A DNA stretch of 6,179 nucleotides from Desulfobacterales bacterium (lineage in GTDB: Bacteria > Desulfobacterota > Desulfobacteria > Desulfobacterales > BuS5), in the NCBI GenBank assembly GCA_020056865.1, contig JAGVGX010000269.1, positions 1-6,179 of the forward strand. Reading direction: 5' to 3'. The notes beneath the pieces were generated by a model. That model saw only the letters and a program-made list of their open reading frames with translations, did no database searches and had not been told where the DNA came from. Both the position numbers and the translations under genes were made by a program. Shown here in pieces: positions 1-6,179 of this stretch (positions are counted from its first letter, which is position 1; each line of letters begins with the position of its first letter).

Positions 1-885
1 AATATCATATATTTTAACAATGTTTTCATGATTAAGACCGGCAATAATAATAGCCTCGCCATAGAAACTGTGAAGAAAATCCTTATCAATTGCCATGTTA
101 TGCCGCAACATTTTAATGGCTACAGGCATATTTAATAAAGAATGCAGCCCCTTGTAAACAACGCTGTAACCTCCACGTCCAATAATGTCCGTTGTCAAGT
201 ATTTACCAATCGTTCTGTATGCTGTGGGTCGATTTGAATCAAAACGATCAGCAACGATCTCGGTAAGAAAACTCAACAGCTCAGGGTCTTTTTCAGACAA
301 ATGATCAAATTGTTCTTTTTTCAGAACAAATAAATCCATATCGGTTTCTGCTTCACAATGAGCCAAACGTCGTTCCCCGGTGAGGATGCCCATCCCTCCC
401 ACAATATCCCCTTTTCCATAATGAGCCGCAGGATATAATTTATCGTCTTTTTCCACAATAACAAGGCATGTTCCTTTTTGGATGATATATGCCTTATCCC
501 CCACATCGCCTTGAGTGATAAATCTTTTCCCGGCCTCAATATGTATAAAAGACATTTGACTGATAAAATGCCTTTCGGAATATGATTCAATAAACTTTAA
601 AAACTTTCCCTTCCTGTTTAAATCCCCCTCCTCTTTCTGTACTTGCTGAAAAAAATCGCAGGTGATACAGGACGTACGCTTCTCTGCAAAGGAACCTTGA
701 AGATCGCCATCGCAAAATGTTCCTGCAACTGCCCAGCAAACACGGCCACCATATTCGCCAAAGTTTATCCCATGAAAAGATTTATCTGACGCAGCCGGAC
801 ATATACCTAAAGCATCAGCCTTTTCACCGCCATGTTCCCGTCCGCATTGTTTATATTCCCAGCAATTTTGTTTTCTATTTGCCAT
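1..885 (-). CDS. Two-CW / cyclic-nucleotide-binding-like / Ser-Thr protein kinase fusion (partial, C-terminus off left edge)
   Basis: An open frame of 295 codons runs from 885 to the left edge without a stop. Residues about 7-87 are a cysteine-rich two-CW module: C8-W9, C14, C29-P, C50-W51, C58, then C73xxC76 and FFQQVQKEEG. Residues about 96-215 resemble a cyclic-nucleotide-binding domain (EAGKRFITQGDVGDKAYII, then the phosphate-cassette-like GDIVGGMGILTGERRLA, then LFVLKKEQFDHL). Residues from about 229 are a Hanks-type kinase N-lobe: glycine loop GRGGYSVVYKG (236-246), ATP-anchoring K258 in VAIKML, helix-C E277, and NHENIVKIYDI. The catalytic loop and activation segment lie beyond the window. 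Inferred role: a protein phosphorylating substrates on Ser/Thr in response to a signal sensed by the N-terminal domains; no transmembrane segment is seen, so this part is probably cytoplasmic. Start: ATG at 885 follows GGTGG with 5 nt spacing; an in-frame ATG at 897, four codons upstream and directly after a TGA, has no evident ribosome binding site. Domain calls are confident; ligand and substrates are unknown. Confidence 0.9.
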   Translation of the reverse strand, partial: MANRKQNCWEYKQCGREHGGEKADALGICPAASDKSFHGINFGEYGGRVCWAVAGTFCDGDLQGSFAEKRTSCITCDFFQQVQKEEGDLNRKGKFLKFIESYSERHFISQMSFIHIEAGKRFITQGDVGDKAYIIQKGTCLVIVEKDDKLYPAAHYGKGDIVGGMGILTGERRLAHCEAETDMDLFVLKKEQFDHLSEKDPELLSFLTEIVADRFDSNRPTAYRTIGKYLTTDIIGRGGYSVVYKGLHSLLNMPVAIKMLRHNMAIDKDFLHSFYGEAIIIAGLNHENIVKIYDI

Positions 886-1079
886 ATCTGCCACCATTCA
901 TCGTAAGAGATATCAGGAAATGAAAAACTTTAGATGTTAAAAACAAACAAAATAAGACACAAGCCGCCTGCTAAACACTTGCAGCTATATGTCTTCAGCT
1001 CATAAAGTCTATTCCAACTGCACTTTAAGATATCATTTAATTTATGCAATATTGTTTTGTTAGTGCTGACTAAATCATG

Positions 1080-1099
1080 TTATTATAATATCATAATAA
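1080..1099. repeat. AT-rich inverted repeat, possible operator
   Basis: The arms TTATTAT (1080-1086) and ATAATAA (1093-1099) are perfect inverted copies separated by six bases, in the middle of the divergent intergenic region and overlapping the -10 of a weak promoter candidate. Such symmetry can mark a dimeric regulator site, but in sequence this AT-rich a 7-bp dyad may arise by chance. No regulator family consensus is matched well. Confidence 0.2.
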
Positions 1100-1188
1100 T
1101 ACCTTCAATAAAACCATTAAAATTAAAAAGCCTTGCAGAGCATTATATATGTTATGTCATTTTATCAGTCTATCTTGTTTAAAATAAA

Positions 1189-1217
1189 TTGACATTACGC
1201 ATTTCAAATAATATAGC
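1189..1217 (+). promoter_or_regulatory. Candidate sigma70-type promoter P1 for the DegP-family gene
   Basis: A perfect -35 hexamer TTGACA (1189-1194) is followed after 17 nt by TATAGC (1212-1217), which matches the -10 consensus at four positions. A transcript would start near 1223-1225 and carry a leader of about 170 nt before the protease start codon. Optimal spacing and the perfect -35 support it; the imperfect -10 and AT-rich background limit confidence. Confidence 0.4.
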
Positions 1218-1258
1218 TGCCTCGGGTAAAATCGAATAAAAAAGATATATCGTGCTGG

Positions 1259-1287
1259 TTGATATTTAAGACAATCATGTTTATAAT
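1259..1287 (+). promoter_or_regulatory. Candidate sigma70-type promoter P2 for the DegP-family gene
   Basis: TTGATA (1259-1264, five of six consensus bases) and a perfect TATAAT (1282-1287) are separated by the optimal 17 nt. Transcription would begin near 1294, giving a leader of about 100 nt. This is the best promoter match in the window. It points to housekeeping expression; I see no sigmaE-like or sigma32-like promoter nearby, although those consensus sequences come from enterobacteria and may not apply here. Confidence 0.55.
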
Positions 1288-1382
1288 AATAAAATGGTAA
1301 AATTTAAACTATAAGTGTTTAATTTTTGCATGCAAAAAACCTCATATCATAACCATTTTATTTTTTGCCAAACTGCTAAAGC

Positions 1383-1388
1383 AAGGAG
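1383..1388 (+). promoter_or_regulatory. Shine-Dalgarno sequence that fixes the protease start
   Basis: AAGGAG lies 7 nt upstream of the ATG at 1396. This strong match selects that ATG over the in-frame GTG at 1315 and ATG at 1330, which would add 27 or 22 residues ahead of an otherwise ordinary signal peptide. Confidence 0.85.
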
Positions 1389-1395
1389 ATGTATA

Positions 1396-2841
1396 ATGCG
1401 CTTATATAAAAAAACAAAAACATACATAACTTTAGGAATCGTGGTACTGGCAATTACGCTTGGATTTGGAATTGAAAACGCCGTGGGCTTGAATCAACCC
1501 GATGTATCCATGGTACCTTCAGGGTTTACCCATCTTTCCGAAATGCTAAGGCCATCGGTTGTAAATATAAGGACAGTAACAATCGTTAAGGGCGGAGGGG
1601 ATCCTTTTGGTCTCTCCAGAAAGAGCCCATTTGGAGGCAATGACCCTTTCCATGATTTTTTTGAAAAATTCTATGACGGCCAAGAACGAAGAGACTTTAA
1701 ACAGCGCAGCCTGGGATCCGGATTTATCATAGATAAAGAAGGCTATATTGTTACAAATAACCATGTCATTGAAAATGCTGACGAAATAACTGTGGTTCTT
1801 GAGAATGAAAAAGAGTTTAAAGCAGAAATAGTCGGTCGGGATGCATACACGGATATTGCTCTTATAAAAATCAAGTCAGATGTCAATTTATCTCCTGCCA
1901 AACTTGGAAATTCAGATTCACTTGATGTAGGCCAGTGGGTCGTTGCTATCGGAAATCCTTTTGGATTGGCCCATACGGTTACTGCAGGAATTATCAGTGC
2001 AAAGGGACGAATTGTCGGATCAGGACCATATGATGACTTTATCCAAACAGATGCATCAATTAACCCGGGGAACAGCGGCGGACCTCTTATCAACATGGAT
2101 GGTGAGGTTATCGGTATTAATACAATGATCATCGCAGGCGGCCAAGGCATCGGTTTTGCAATTCCAATTAGTTTGGCTAAAGGAATTATTAATCAACTCA
2201 AAGAAAGCGGAGATGTCACCCGAGGATGGCTGGGCGTAACCATCCAAGATCTTAAGGGTGAAATTGCTGAATATTATGGTTTAAAAGATGAAGAAGGCGC
2301 AATGATTGTTGATGTTGTCCCTGGTGATCCTGCTGATCAGGCCGGGATCCTTCCTAAAGACATAATAATTTCCGTTAACGATAAAAAAATTAATTCGAGT
2401 CGGGATCTGACAGCAATGGTTGCAAATATAGGTGTTGGAGAGACAGCAAGAATTAAAGTGATGCGTGATGGTAACGAAAAATCATTTAAAGTCAAAATCG
2501 GAAAGCGTCCTGATACCATTGCATCTTCGACCCCTATGGAAAAGAAAAATGAAAATGAAAATGAAATCGGACTTCGTGTCTCTACTTTAACACCCCAGAT
2601 GGCACGGCAGCTAAACGTTGATGAAAATTCAGGCGTTATAGTTGTTCAGGTACTTCCAGACAGCAAGGCAGAAAAGGCTGGATTCCTGCAAGGTGATGTT
2701 GTTATTGAGCTAAATCGAAAAAATATAAAAAATGTAAACGATTTTGAATCTATTTTAACCAGTATAAAAAAAGATGAAACCATCGCATTTTTAATAAAAC
2801 GAATGCATTCTGGATTGATTGTAATCCATATGAAAAAATAA
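1396..2841 (+). CDS. degP: DegP/HtrA (Do) family periplasmic serine endopeptidase with two PDZ domains
   Basis: Encodes 481 residues, a normal length for the DegP/DegQ/MucD group, which degrades and in some members chaperones misfolded envelope proteins in the periplasm. Residues 1-31 form a signal peptide or anchor: basic RLYKKTK, hydrophobic TYITLGIVVLAITLGFGI, possible cleavage after AVG. Residues about 64-93 are a Gly/Phe-rich loop (GGGDPFG, NDPFHDFFEKFY) like the LA loop of the family. The trypsin-like domain follows, with the full catalytic triad: H123 in TNNHVI, D153 in YTDIALIK and S227 in NPGNSGGPL. PDZ1 starts near residue 277 (GWLGVTIQ) and PDZ2 near 391 (IGLRVSTLT), joined by a polar linker with an Asn-Glu repeat. 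The start is set by AAGGAG at 7 nt. The gene appears monocistronic, with two upstream promoter candidates and a terminator hairpin right after the stop. The exact subtype (DegP, DegQ or MucD) cannot be settled from sequence alone; the family is near certain. Confidence 0.97.
   Translation: MRLYKKTKTYITLGIVVLAITLGFGIENAVGLNQPDVSMVPSGFTHLSEMLRPSVVNIRTVTIVKGGGDPFGLSRKSPFGGNDPFHDFFEKFYDGQERRDFKQRSLGSGFIIDKEGYIVTNNHVIENADEITVVLENEKEFKAEIVGRDAYTDIALIKIKSDVNLSPAKLGNSDSLDVGQWVVAIGNPFGLAHTVTAGIISAKGRIVGSGPYDDFIQTDASINPGNSGGPLINMDGEVIGINTMIIAGGQGIGFAIPISLAKGIINQLKESGDVTRGWLGVTIQDLKGEIAEYYGLKDEEGAMIVDVVPGDPADQAGILPKDIIISVNDKKINSSRDLTAMVANIGVGETARIKVMRDGNEKSFKVKIGKRPDTIASSTPMEKKNENENEIGLRVSTLTPQMARQLNVDENSGVIVVQVLPDSKAEKAGFLQGDVVIELNRKNIKNVNDFESILTSIKKDETIAFLIKRMHSGLIVIHMKK
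2544..2566 (+). repeat. In-frame GAAAAT hexanucleotide repeat in the inter-PDZ linker
   Basis: Two perfect GAAAAT units (2551-2562) are flanked by a near copy on each side (GAAAAAT at 2544-2550 and GAAAT starting at 2563). They encode alternating Asn-Glu in the linker between PDZ1 and PDZ2. The unit is six bases, so gain or loss of a copy would stay in frame and change only linker length. Confidence 0.6.
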
Positions 2842-2853
2842 AGAATCAGACAA

Positions 2854-2893
2854 CCTGCTTGCCCGGCACCCCATATGGTGCCGGACAAGTAGG
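2854..2893. terminator. Bidirectional intrinsic terminator between convergent genes
   Basis: Arms CCTGCTTGCCCGGCACC (2854-2870) and GGTGCCGGACAAGTAGG (2877-2893) pair at 15 of 17 positions, with one G-U and one C-A position, around the six-base loop CCATAT. A T6 tract lies to the right at 2914-2919 and, on the minus strand, another T6 lies at 2838-2833. Each could serve one direction, although both sit 15-20 nt from the stem rather than directly next to it. Flanking AAAAAATAAAG (2833-2843) and CTTATTTTTT (2910-2919) can also pair, extending the structure. It lies in the short spacer between two convergent stop codons, where a shared terminator is expected. Confidence 0.7.
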
Positions 2894-2900
2894 CGGCAAG

Positions 2901-2919
2901 TAAGCACCGCTTATTTTTT
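2901..2919 (+). terminator. Small secondary hairpin plus T-tract, possible end of the degP transcript
   Basis: TAAGC (2901-2905), loop ACC and GCTTA (2909-2913) form a 5-bp stem immediately followed by T6 (2914-2919). GCGG (2893-2896) can alternatively pair with CCGC (2907-2910). Weak alone, it may act with the large hairpin just upstream. It overlaps the last codons and stop of the convergent AsmA-like gene. Confidence 0.35.
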
Positions 2920-5900
2920 ACCGGGTACAAAAAAACCTTTATTAATAACCTTATCCTTAATCTCGTCTATCTCCTTCAAAACCCGACCAGGTGTAAAAAA
3001 GGTACGTTTAAAAAATCCCAAAATTCCAGCAGGCCAGTGCTTAAAAGGAACATATTGTATCTCAGGGTCTGCCATGGGGCCTTTCACCTTAATATAATAT
3101 GTTACAAAGGCTTTGTTATCACCGGTTAATATATATCCTACAATAGGGACCCTAGATAGTATAGAATCAATAGTTCCTAAAGGCGCAATGCCCAAATCAA
3201 CATCCGTTTTCTTTTCTATAAGATTGACTTCGCCTTTTCCGGCTGCATTAAATACAGGGCTCTCTAAAATAAAATTCTCCGTTGAAAGAACACCATGTTC
3301 TATATCTATATTTCCCTTAAAACTTTTAAAATAAAAACCCTCTTTGGAAAAATAAGAAAGTCTAAAATCAATGATGTTTTGCAGACTCAAAAAATTTAAT
3401 ATGTTAAAAATAAACCCCTGTTTTTGAATTCTTCCTTCTGCAATGTGCAGATTTAAGCTCCCGGAAAGATTTGAAACCATCTGTTTTCCTGTTGATCCTT
3501 TTACCGCCAAAAAACCCTCTGTTGTCAAGGAAGCGCTTGAAACTGCTAAATCATTCTCCAGCTTAAAGCTTTCAACGATATTCATCAGAGGGTAGTCAAC
3601 AAGATTAACGTAGCCTGATAACATCATTTCTGGTTTATCAAGGACATTAAAGTAACCAATTAACGCCAACGCCCCTTCTTCCATATCAATATCACATGTA
3701 TCAACCGTAAAAACACCTTGATTCAGTAAGGATTTGGCAGATATTCTGCTAAAGTTTAGCTTTCTCCACGTTCCTTTTCCCACATTTATATCTATGTTGA
3801 TATTGGATTTTTTTATTATCGCATCAATTTGGTCTCTTTTTTCTTTGGGTTGAACTTTAGCCAAAAACGATATCACAGGTTCAAAATCAACTGAATCCCC
3901 ATGAATCAAAAGATCGCCCTTGAAAATATCCCATCCCTGCAAACGTCCGCTGATTCCAATACGACTCTTATCCATCATAAACTGGATAGAAGAAATAACA
4001 GCATCTTTTCCAGAAAACGTCACATCCAAATTGCCTTTTTCAAATTTTGGCGGCTTGTCCTTATAACCAAAAGAAACCTGGTTGGCCTTGAGTTCTCCGT
4101 CTATACTTAACTTCGAATAATCGGACAAAGATGTACTTATCTTTGCATCGGATGTAACCTTACCTGCAGCTTTAATTTTTTTTTTATTGTAAAATAAATT
4201 GGTATCTTCAAGGGATAACGACGTCAACACATTAAAGTGTAAGGGGTTTTTTTTTATACCCAAAAATCCAGAGCCATTGAGAAATGATTTCCCTATATCA
4301 CACTGAATATTACGAAATTCTATTTTTTCTTTTGGATATATGGCCATATCAACAGCAATCCTGTCGCCTTTACTTAGTTTCGCCGTAGAAAATTTTCCAA
4401 TATCAATAGACATACCATTCAAATCAGCCTCGCCTGTACATGACCATATACCTTTTTCGCCCGTTAAAAAAAACCGACCCGGTATCTGTTTGCTAACCTT
4501 CACAAAAGATGCATTCCTATGGTGTATGTTTTTGATTATCTCGTTTACATCAGCGCTGCATATCACTTCCGCACTGCCTTTTTCATATATGTTATCTGCT
4601 GAACCTTTTACTTCAAAGCTCGAATTTCCCCAAAAACCCTGACCCTTAAATCGATTTTTTCTGTTTTCATCAATTATTATCTCCGTGTCGTTTAAAACAA
4701 CGGGCAGCTTCATCCCTCTATGCATCATCAAGCACTTACTAAAAAAAAACGTCCCAAAATTAAGTTTTGGATAATCGTATGTCTTTTTATAATCAAACTG
4801 AATTGAAGCTTTAAGTTTGCCTGAAAGTTCAGTAAACCCCTGAAACTTTTCTTTAACATATGCAGGAGCAATATCCATATTACTTTGCTGTTTCAAATCT
4901 TTCAGATTAAAAACACCGGCTATGGAATAACGATATAAAGGATCGTTTGAATACAAGCTGTCAATATCAAACCAAGCCTTGCTAATGGAAGATTCACCAA
5001 AAACGCCCTTAACATCTGATACGTTTAATGCGCCATTTTCAATGGCCACTTCTCCGGAAACATCGGCAAACGGGATAAAATCATTTTTCTTTATTGTCTC
5101 AATATCCTTTAAAGCAAGTTTCAACGTAAGCACATCTTTGTTTTCAGGCTGCTTAAGTTCTCGTATACGTTTAAGATCCCCTCGAATGCCAAAAACATCA
5201 CAACGAACCTGGCCTGATGTAAAAAACGGAAATAACAAATCTTCTATCCAGTTTGGGACAACCGGTGTTGGAAATATCTGTTTAAATGATAAAAGATCCA
5301 TGAAAGAAGATGAGACTTTAAGGTCAAGATACTGAGATACTTTTTTCCTAAGATCCATATCCACTGATGTATCCAGCGAAAAATCCATGGTTGTAATTTT
5401 CGATGAAATATTAAAAACCCTGTCAAAATAAACGGCCTTCATATCAATTACCGCTTCGGGGAAAGCATATGCTTTTTCTTTTCTTTGTGACCAAATAATA
5501 TAATTTGCTTTTTTTGAAACAATTTTTCCTGAAAGCTTTAATGGAGAACCGGAAGAAACATTAAAGCGAATATCTGTATCCGCAACCCCGTCTTCAAAAT
5601 GAAAGTATGTAGTTTTCGGAAACCATACCAAGGGGATATCAGGCGCATGTATAGTCATTTCTGCAAACATGCTATCTTCTTGGGCAGCTGTTTGTCGCCC
5701 TAAGTCGCCAGCTATGGTAAAAGATGTGTTTTTTTCTTTATATGAAGCATTCCCACGAACGCCTGTTGTAAAACACAACGGGTTGTTGTCTGACCTGGAC
5801 AAATCAACAAAAAGATCATCCAGCACCATGTCTTGATCTGCAACAAAAACCCTTCCGTTTTTTACAGAAACAAAAGACAAGGTGTCCATTATATTTGCAA

Positions 5901-6179
5901 CTGATTGTTTTAAATCCAACTGTTTACCATCTTGTAAGGATTTAAATATGTCACAATGATCTAATTGAAGATTCGGTTTGAGCAATACTATTTTCCTTGG
6001 GACAACACGCCCTGTTAGCAATCCTACTTTATCAAAGTGGATCCGGGCGCTTAAAATACGAAGCGTTTTATCTCCGGCTTTGGATCTTGCCTTAAGATTA
6101 TTTACCCTTATCTCTATTTCATTGTGAAGTAAAAACTGTATATCTCCGGTTTCAATTTTGTAGCCGGAGAATAAAGCCA
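2911..6179 (-). CDS. AsmA-like C-terminal domain protein (YhdP/AsmA/TamB-type envelope protein), partial, N-terminus off right edge
   Basis: One uninterrupted frame runs from the right edge to TAA at 2911-2913, giving at least 1088 residues. The frame is open upstream of the TTG at 6021, and residues there (SGYKIETGDIQF, NEIEIRVNNLKA, LLTGRVVPRKI) match the usual N-terminal AsmA/DUF3971 pattern, so the real start and the expected N-terminal membrane helix lie outside. The body is a long series of short beta-strand motifs alternating polar and hydrophobic residues (for example SGEVAIENGALNVSDVKGVF, KGQGFWGNSSFEVKGS). The C-terminal part, about 3480 down to 3050, fits the AsmA-like C-terminal domain: LSGSLNLHIAEGRIQKQGF, LNFLSLQNIIDF, GFYFKSFKGNIDIEHGVLST, VDLGIAPLGTID, IKVKGPMADPEIQY. 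The tail GFFKRTFFTPGRVLKEI is basic and possibly amphipathic. Relatives are inner-membrane-anchored periplasmic proteins implicated in lipid transfer to the outer membrane; that role here is inferred. It has no visible operon partner in the window and converges on degP. Confidence 0.87.
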   Translation of the reverse strand, partial: ALFSGYKIETGDIQFLLHNEIEIRVNNLKARSKAGDKTLRILSARIHFDKVGLLTGRVVPRKIVLLKPNLQLDHCDIFKSLQDGKQLDLKQSVANIMDTLSFVSVKNGRVFVADQDMVLDDLFVDLSRSDNNPLCFTTGVRGNASYKEKNTSFTIAGDLGRQTAAQEDSMFAEMTIHAPDIPLVWFPKTTYFHFEDGVADTDIRFNVSSGSPLKLSGKIVSKKANYIIWSQRKEKAYAFPEAVIDMKAVYFDRVFNISSKITTMDFSLDTSVDMDLRKKVSQYLDLKVSSSFMDLLSFKQIFPTPVVPNWIEDLLFPFFTSGQVRCDVFGIRGDLKRIRELKQPENKDVLTLKLALKDIETIKKNDFIPFADVSGEVAIENGALNVSDVKGVFGESSISKAWFDIDSLYSNDPLYRYSIAGVFNLKDLKQQSNMDIAPAYVKEKFQGFTELSGKLKASIQFDYKKTYDYPKLNFGTFFFSKCLMMHRGMKLPVVLNDTEIIIDENRKNRFKGQGFWGNSSFEVKGSADNIYEKGSAEVICSADVNEIIKNIHHRNASFVKVSKQIPGRFFLTGEKGIWSCTGEADLNGMSIDIGKFSTAKLSKGDRIAVDMAIYPKEKIEFRNIQCDIGKSFLNGSGFLGIKKNPLHFNVLTSLSLEDTNLFYNKKKIKAAGKVTSDAKISTSLSDYSKLSIDGELKANQVSFGYKDKPPKFEKGNLDVTFSGKDAVISSIQFMMDKSRIGISGRLQGWDIFKGDLLIHGDSVDFEPVISFLAKVQPKEKRDQIDAIIKKSNINIDINVGKGTWRKLNFSRISAKSLLNQGVFTVDTCDIDMEEGALALIGYFNVLDKPEMMLSGYVNLVDYPLMNIVESFKLENDLAVSSASLTTEGFLAVKGSTGKQMVSNLSGSLNLHIAEGRIQKQGFIFNILNFLSLQNIIDFRLSYFSKEGFYFKSFKGNIDIEHGVLSTENFILESPVFNAAGKGEVNLIEKKTDVDLGIAPLGTIDSILSRVPIVGYILTGDNKAFVTYYIKVKGPMADPEIQYVPFKHWPAGILGFFKRTFFTPGRVLKEIDEIKDKVINKGFFVPGKK

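Larger units (their letters stand above)
886..1395. other. Divergent AT-rich intergenic region
   Basis: This gap of about 500 bases separates the leftward kinase gene from the rightward protease gene. It is strikingly AT-rich, especially 1021-1320, and I see no convincing gene: short frames here lack both a ribosome binding site and a recognisable product. It holds two sigma70-like promoter candidates facing the protease, a weaker third one (TTGTTA at 1057-1062, 18-nt spacer, TATTAT at 1081-1086), and an AT-rich inverted repeat at 1080-1099. For the kinase direction I found no match better than weak -10/-35 candidates, so its promoter is not assigned. No intrinsic terminator or known riboswitch pattern was recognised. 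Confidence 0.7.

Noticed and set aside
717..923. Short plus-strand frame of 68 codons
   Set aside because: It is antisense to the conserved two-CW module of the kinase gene, which explains the sequence fully.
960..1070. Leftward promoter for the kinase gene (for example TTGCAT-N16-TAAAGT)
   Set aside because: Only three and four of six consensus positions match, no better than expected by chance in AT-rich sequence.
1226..1240. CpxR-like direct repeat GTAAA-N5-ATAAA upstream of degP
   Set aside because: The second half-site is imperfect, the area is rich in A, and a Cpx system is not established for this kind of organism.
1315..1395. Longer N-terminus for the protease starting at GTG 1315 or ATG 1330
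   Set aside because: It has no ribosome binding site and would put 22-27 residues ahead of a normal signal peptide, whereas ATG 1396 has AAGGAG at 7 nt.
1743..2150. Antisense frame of 135 codons inside degP
   Set aside because: It lies opposite the highly conserved protease domain, and its translation has no recognisable motif; it is a shadow frame.
4340..5335. Plus-strand frames of about 100-118 codons opposite the AsmA-like gene
   Set aside because: They lie antisense to a long coherent coding frame and have no family resemblance.
6019..6021. TTG at 6021 as the start of the AsmA-like gene
   Set aside because: The frame stays open to the window edge and the upstream residues look like conserved AsmA-type N-terminal sequence, so the start lies outside the window.

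Overview
The window looks like a chromosomal segment from an AT-rich Gram-negative bacterium, most likely a member of the Desulfobacterota (deltaproteobacterial sulfate reducers and relatives). The reasons are an N-terminal 'two-CW' cysteine-rich module, which I associate mainly with that phylum; a periplasmic HtrA/DegP-type protease with two PDZ domains; and a very large AsmA-like envelope protein. The lineage is an inference from family knowledge, not from a database match. I see no mobile element, CRISPR array, tRNA or rRNA.

Layout. Bases 1-885 (minus strand, 3' end off the left edge) hold the first 295 residues of a multidomain signalling protein: a two-CW cysteine module, a cyclic-nucleotide-binding-like domain and the N-lobe of a Hanks-type Ser/Thr kinase. 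Bases 886-1395 are a very AT-rich divergent intergenic region. It carries two good sigma70-type promoter candidates reading rightward (1189-1217 and 1259-1287). Bases 1396-2841 (plus strand) encode a complete DegP/HtrA-family serine protease with a strong Shine-Dalgarno sequence. Bases 2842-2910 are a short convergent spacer with a strong hairpin that appears to be a bidirectional terminator. Bases 2911-6179 (minus strand, 5' end off the right edge) encode the C-terminal 1088 residues or more of an AsmA-like protein.

How they may work together. The protease (periplasmic protein quality control) and the AsmA-like protein (a family implicated in envelope biogenesis and lipid movement between membranes) both concern the cell envelope, but they are convergent and do not share an operon. 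The kinase gene is divergent from the protease gene and could share regulatory DNA with it; a functional link is speculative. The most unusual item is the kinase: a sensory Cys-rich module and a cNMP-like domain fused in front of a protein kinase, similar in layout to eukaryotic cGMP-dependent kinases. I find no clear-cut novel system beyond that architecture.
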